Source: Virgibacillus sp. NKC19-16
Lineage (GTDB): Bacteria > Bacillota > Bacilli > Bacillales > Amphibacillaceae
Assembly (NCBI RefSeq): GCF_021560035.1
Contig: NZ_CP074373.1
Location: forward strand, 306,001-370,000
DNA: 64,000 bases
Direction: 5' to 3'
Shown here one piece after another: positions 61,937-64,000 of the stretch (position 1 is its first letter; each line of letters starts with the position of its first letter). Under the pieces are notes generated by a model. It was given only the letters and a program-made list of their open reading frames with translations, ran no database searches and was not told the origin of the DNA. The position numbers were made by a program, and so were the translations under genes.

Positions 61937-62734
61937 TCACATCTTAATCGTTATATTTTTTGTTAGTAATCGGATCAACCATAATATAATAGCGATTAAA
62001 AGGATGGTTCCTGCTGTAGCTCCATATACCGGCAAATTAATGGAGTCGAATGGGAGCCAGTTTGACAGAGGTTCTCCTAGTTCGGTCCCCCAAAGCAAAT
62101 CGGCAATGACCATAAACACAAGGGCACTTGTGATAAATCCCAAACCAATGAGCCATCCAAATCGATAGTATCCTGCACCGATAAACCAGCCAATGATATA
62201 ATAGATGAGTATATTTAAGGTATACATCAGCAGTGATACTAGCCAGCTACTACTGTGAATCAGGATTGACGAACCAAGAATTGCCTTTGGCAGAAAAATA
62301 CTAATACTATTATCAGAGGTCTCGATAACGTTACCTGCCATGGACCGATCAAATGTAACAGGTAAATTGGTCATTTCCATGACGACATATTCTAGACCAG
62401 TTAACACGCTCGCAATGACAGCAATGGCAATAGCAATTCCAGCTGCAGCCAACGCTGACCCTGTGAAGTAATCTTTTCGGGTCACGCCATGATTGAGATA
62501 AAAAGTCAGGAATGCATAGGCTGAGAGAATGCCGATTACAAGCATATAAATTTTGCTGGAACCATGAGAAAAGTATAAAAAGTCTCCGATCCCGCCATCA
62601 ATACCTATGGATACTTCCATTATAATCATCACAATATGGGCTAACAAGATAAATGAAAGGAACCATAAAGACCATTTCAATTGTGCTAAAAACATATCCT
62701 GAGCAACTTTAGTGAAGAAAGATTGTTGGTTCAT
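61937..62734 (-). CDS. ABC transporter membrane protein of a YtrA-controlled operon
   Basis: 265-residue membrane protein with six predicted helices (around 25-45, 65-85, 95-120, 170-195, 200-220, 240-262). No enzyme motif. It starts 1 base past the ATPase stop, with GAGGAGG lying over that stop, so it is the permease partner. ATG 62734 is chosen for this spacing; the frame opens 5 codons earlier. The sequence is not strongly like any named permease, but the GntR-ATPase-permease order is that of ytrAB-type operons, which respond to cell-wall antibiotics. Confidence 0.75.
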   Translation of the reverse strand: MNQQSFFTKVAQDMFLAQLKWSLWFLSFILLAHIVMIIMEVSIGIDGGIGDFLYFSHGSSKIYMLVIGILSAYAFLTFYLNHGVTRKDYFTGSALAAAGIAIAIAVIASVLTGLEYVVMEMTNLPVTFDRSMAGNVIETSDNSISIFLPKAILGSSILIHSSSWLVSLLMYTLNILIYYIIGWFIGAGYYRFGWLIGLGFITSALVFMVIADLLWGTELGEPLSNWLPFDSINLPVYGATAGTILLIAIILWLIRLLTKNITIKM

Positions 62735-62735
62735 A

Positions 62736-63608
62736 CTAAACCTCCTCACTTGTTAAATAAATGAATAAGTCCTGAAGGGAAATAGGTCTTAATTCAAGCC
62801 CTTTTTGCCGTGCATTTAGCCTGTATTCTTCATTTAGACGGCCATATACCATAACGGATTTTGTATCTCCTAATTGTTGTTCACGCAATTGGGGCATACT
62901 ACTGACAAATTCGTCTACTTCCCCTGAAGAGCCAGTAATAGAAGCCCCTTTGGACACCAGTTTTTCATATTCTTCATGCAGAACAAGTTCACCTTTATCA
63001 ATAATAATCACCTCATCAAATAAATAATCCATTTCAGAAACAAGATGTGTTGATAAAATAATGGTGCGCGGATGATTGTTTTGGTCTTCCAGTAATTCTT
63101 GATAAAAAATCTCTCTCGTGGGTGCGTCCATGCCGAGATATACCTCATCAAAAATGGTTATTGGTGCACGGCAAGCTAATCCCATTGTTGCACCAAGTGT
63201 AGATTGCATCCCTTTTGACAGTTTATTGACCGGTTTATCCAGTGGAAGCTTAAAACGATCAGCTAGGTGCATCGCATATTCCGCATCAAAATAAGGTCGG
63301 TACCTTTCAACAATGTCAAGCATGGACTTACTCTTGTCATGTTCATCGCTTAAGTCTGACTCATAGAGAAAAGCTACATGCTGCATAATATTTGCATTTT
63401 CGAAAGCCGTTTCACCACCGACCTTTATTGTGCCCTCTGTTGCTACCTGAAGAGAGGACAGTAGAGAAAGGAGAGAGGTCTTTCCAGCACCATTTCTACC
63501 AAGAAGTCCGTAGATTTTTCCTGCTTCAAGCTGCAATGAAATATCTTTTAGTGCCTCGAAATCCTTATATTTTAGGAATACATTTTTCAATTCTATATCA
63601 AACATCAT
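62736..63608 (-). CDS. ABC transporter ATP-binding protein (YtrB-like)
   Basis: 290-residue ATPase. Walker A GRNGAGKTSLLSL, a diverged signature LSKGMQSTLGATMGLA, Walker B ITIFDEVYLGMDAPTR (Val in place of the usual Pro) and H-loop ILSTHLVSEMD. The Walker B and signature differences are shared by YtrB-type proteins. Two ATGs in tandem (63608, 63605) follow GGTGA. It overlaps the GntR gene by 4 bases and the permease follows directly. Confidence 0.88.
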   Translation of the reverse strand: MMFDIELKNVFLKYKDFEALKDISLQLEAGKIYGLLGRNGAGKTSLLSLLSSLQVATEGTIKVGGETAFENANIMQHVAFLYESDLSDEHDKSKSMLDIVERYRPYFDAEYAMHLADRFKLPLDKPVNKLSKGMQSTLGATMGLACRAPITIFDEVYLGMDAPTREIFYQELLEDQNNHPRTIILSTHLVSEMDYLFDEVIIIDKGELVLHEEYEKLVSKGASITGSSGEVDEFVSSMPQLREQQLGDTKSVMVYGRLNEEYRLNARQKGLELRPISLQDLFIYLTSEEV

Positions 63609-63979
63609 ATGTCACCGCCTTTTACCTTTTTAATTAAAGCAAATATTTCATCCTCAGATATGTCTAATTTATCCGCTTCTTGTACTAGATGCATGACATA
63701 GTCACTGACAAATGCTTCTTTTCGTTTTTGAATAAGTTTATCTTTGACGCCTTCCGCTACAAACATACCAACACCTCGTTTTTTATAAATAATTCCCTCA
63801 TCAACCAGCTGTGTTACTCCTTTTGACACGGTAGCATGATTGATTTTGTAAAAATGAACTAGCTGATTCGTGGAAGGCGCCTGATCTCCTTCTTTCAGTT
63901 GGTCATTTACAATTTGATCTTCAATTCGCTCTCGTACTTGCATGAAAATAGGTTTGTTCGTATCAAATGCCATACTCAA
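63605..63979 (-). CDS. GntR-family regulator, YtrA subfamily
   Basis: 124-residue short GntR regulator of the YtrA type, with a winged helix (KPIFMQVRERIEDQIVNDQLKEGDQAPSTNQLVHFYKINHATVSKGVTQLVDEGII) and a short dimer tail (about 45 residues) instead of a ligand domain. It heads the operon regulator-ATPase-permease and probably represses it. TTG 63979 with GGTGA 7 bases upstream, or ATG 63973. Its promoter lies at or beyond the window end. Confidence 0.88.
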   Translation of the reverse strand: MSMAFDTNKPIFMQVRERIEDQIVNDQLKEGDQAPSTNQLVHFYKINHATVSKGVTQLVDEGIIYKKRGVGMFVAEGVKDKLIQKRKEAFVSDYVMHLVQEADKLDISEDEIFALIKKVKGGDI

Positions 63980-64000
63980 CTGGTAATCACCACTTTGTTT

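Overview
The window comes from a low-GC Gram-positive bacterium, almost certainly a member of the Bacillaceae. Its proteins match Bacillus subtilis types one after another: Fnr with a C-terminal cluster, CydABCD, YhfK, YhfP, YhdO, BmrA, BrnQ, a Bce module and a YtrA-type regulator. Ribosome binding sites are strong AAGGAGG types and many starts are GTG or TTG. A halophilic or halotolerant relative such as Virgibacillus or Oceanobacillus is my guess. No rRNA, tRNA or CRISPR array was seen.

Layout. 1-1314: a flavodoxin cut by the window edge, divergent from a two-cysteine Crp/Fnr regulator. 1920-14489: formate dehydrogenase (fdhF, its DUF1641 partner, fdhD), a near-complete molybdenum cofactor pathway (moaA, moeB, moeA, moaE, moaD, mobB, mobA, moaB) and molybdate uptake (modA, modB), with fnr facing the other way inside it. 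14490-15688: a 21-bp tandem repeat and an LD-carboxypeptidase. 15823-24003: a complete four-gene Wadjet (JetABCD) anti-plasmid system. 24240-26396: moaC, csaA and a patatin-like protein. 26599-31092: a BceRS-BceAB antimicrobial-peptide module whose kinase is frameshifted. 31286-32900: a solitary tnpB element. 32951-36320: an NAD(P)-binding protein, a MATE exporter, a 52-bp tandem repeat and a flavin monooxygenase-like enzyme. 36818-44205: cytochrome bd operon cydABDC and a VWA lipoprotein. 44662-49962: DUF2975/XRE pair, LysE exporter, MtnE-like aminotransferase, BrnQ carrier and a frameshifted GntR/FCD regulator. 50136-63979: accessory-looking genes separated by a family of REP hairpins, with their probable transposase (RAYT), plus a TetR-controlled ABC exporter, BmrA, reductases and a YtrA-type ABC operon.

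How the genes work together. The formate dehydrogenase needs bis-MGD cofactor, sulfuration by FdhD, and molybdate, and genes for nearly all of these steps lie here. Fnr, cytochrome bd and flavodoxin fit an organism moving between oxic and oxygen-poor states. The Wadjet operon lies between modB and moaC.

The most notable points are the Wadjet system; three genes (moaD, the Bce sensor kinase, the GntR regulator), each broken by exactly one missing base in a homopolymer; a RAYT with about eight REP copies in 25 kb, some forming the 3' ends of coding regions; a TnpB with an apparently relocated catalytic glutamate; and several well-formed operators.
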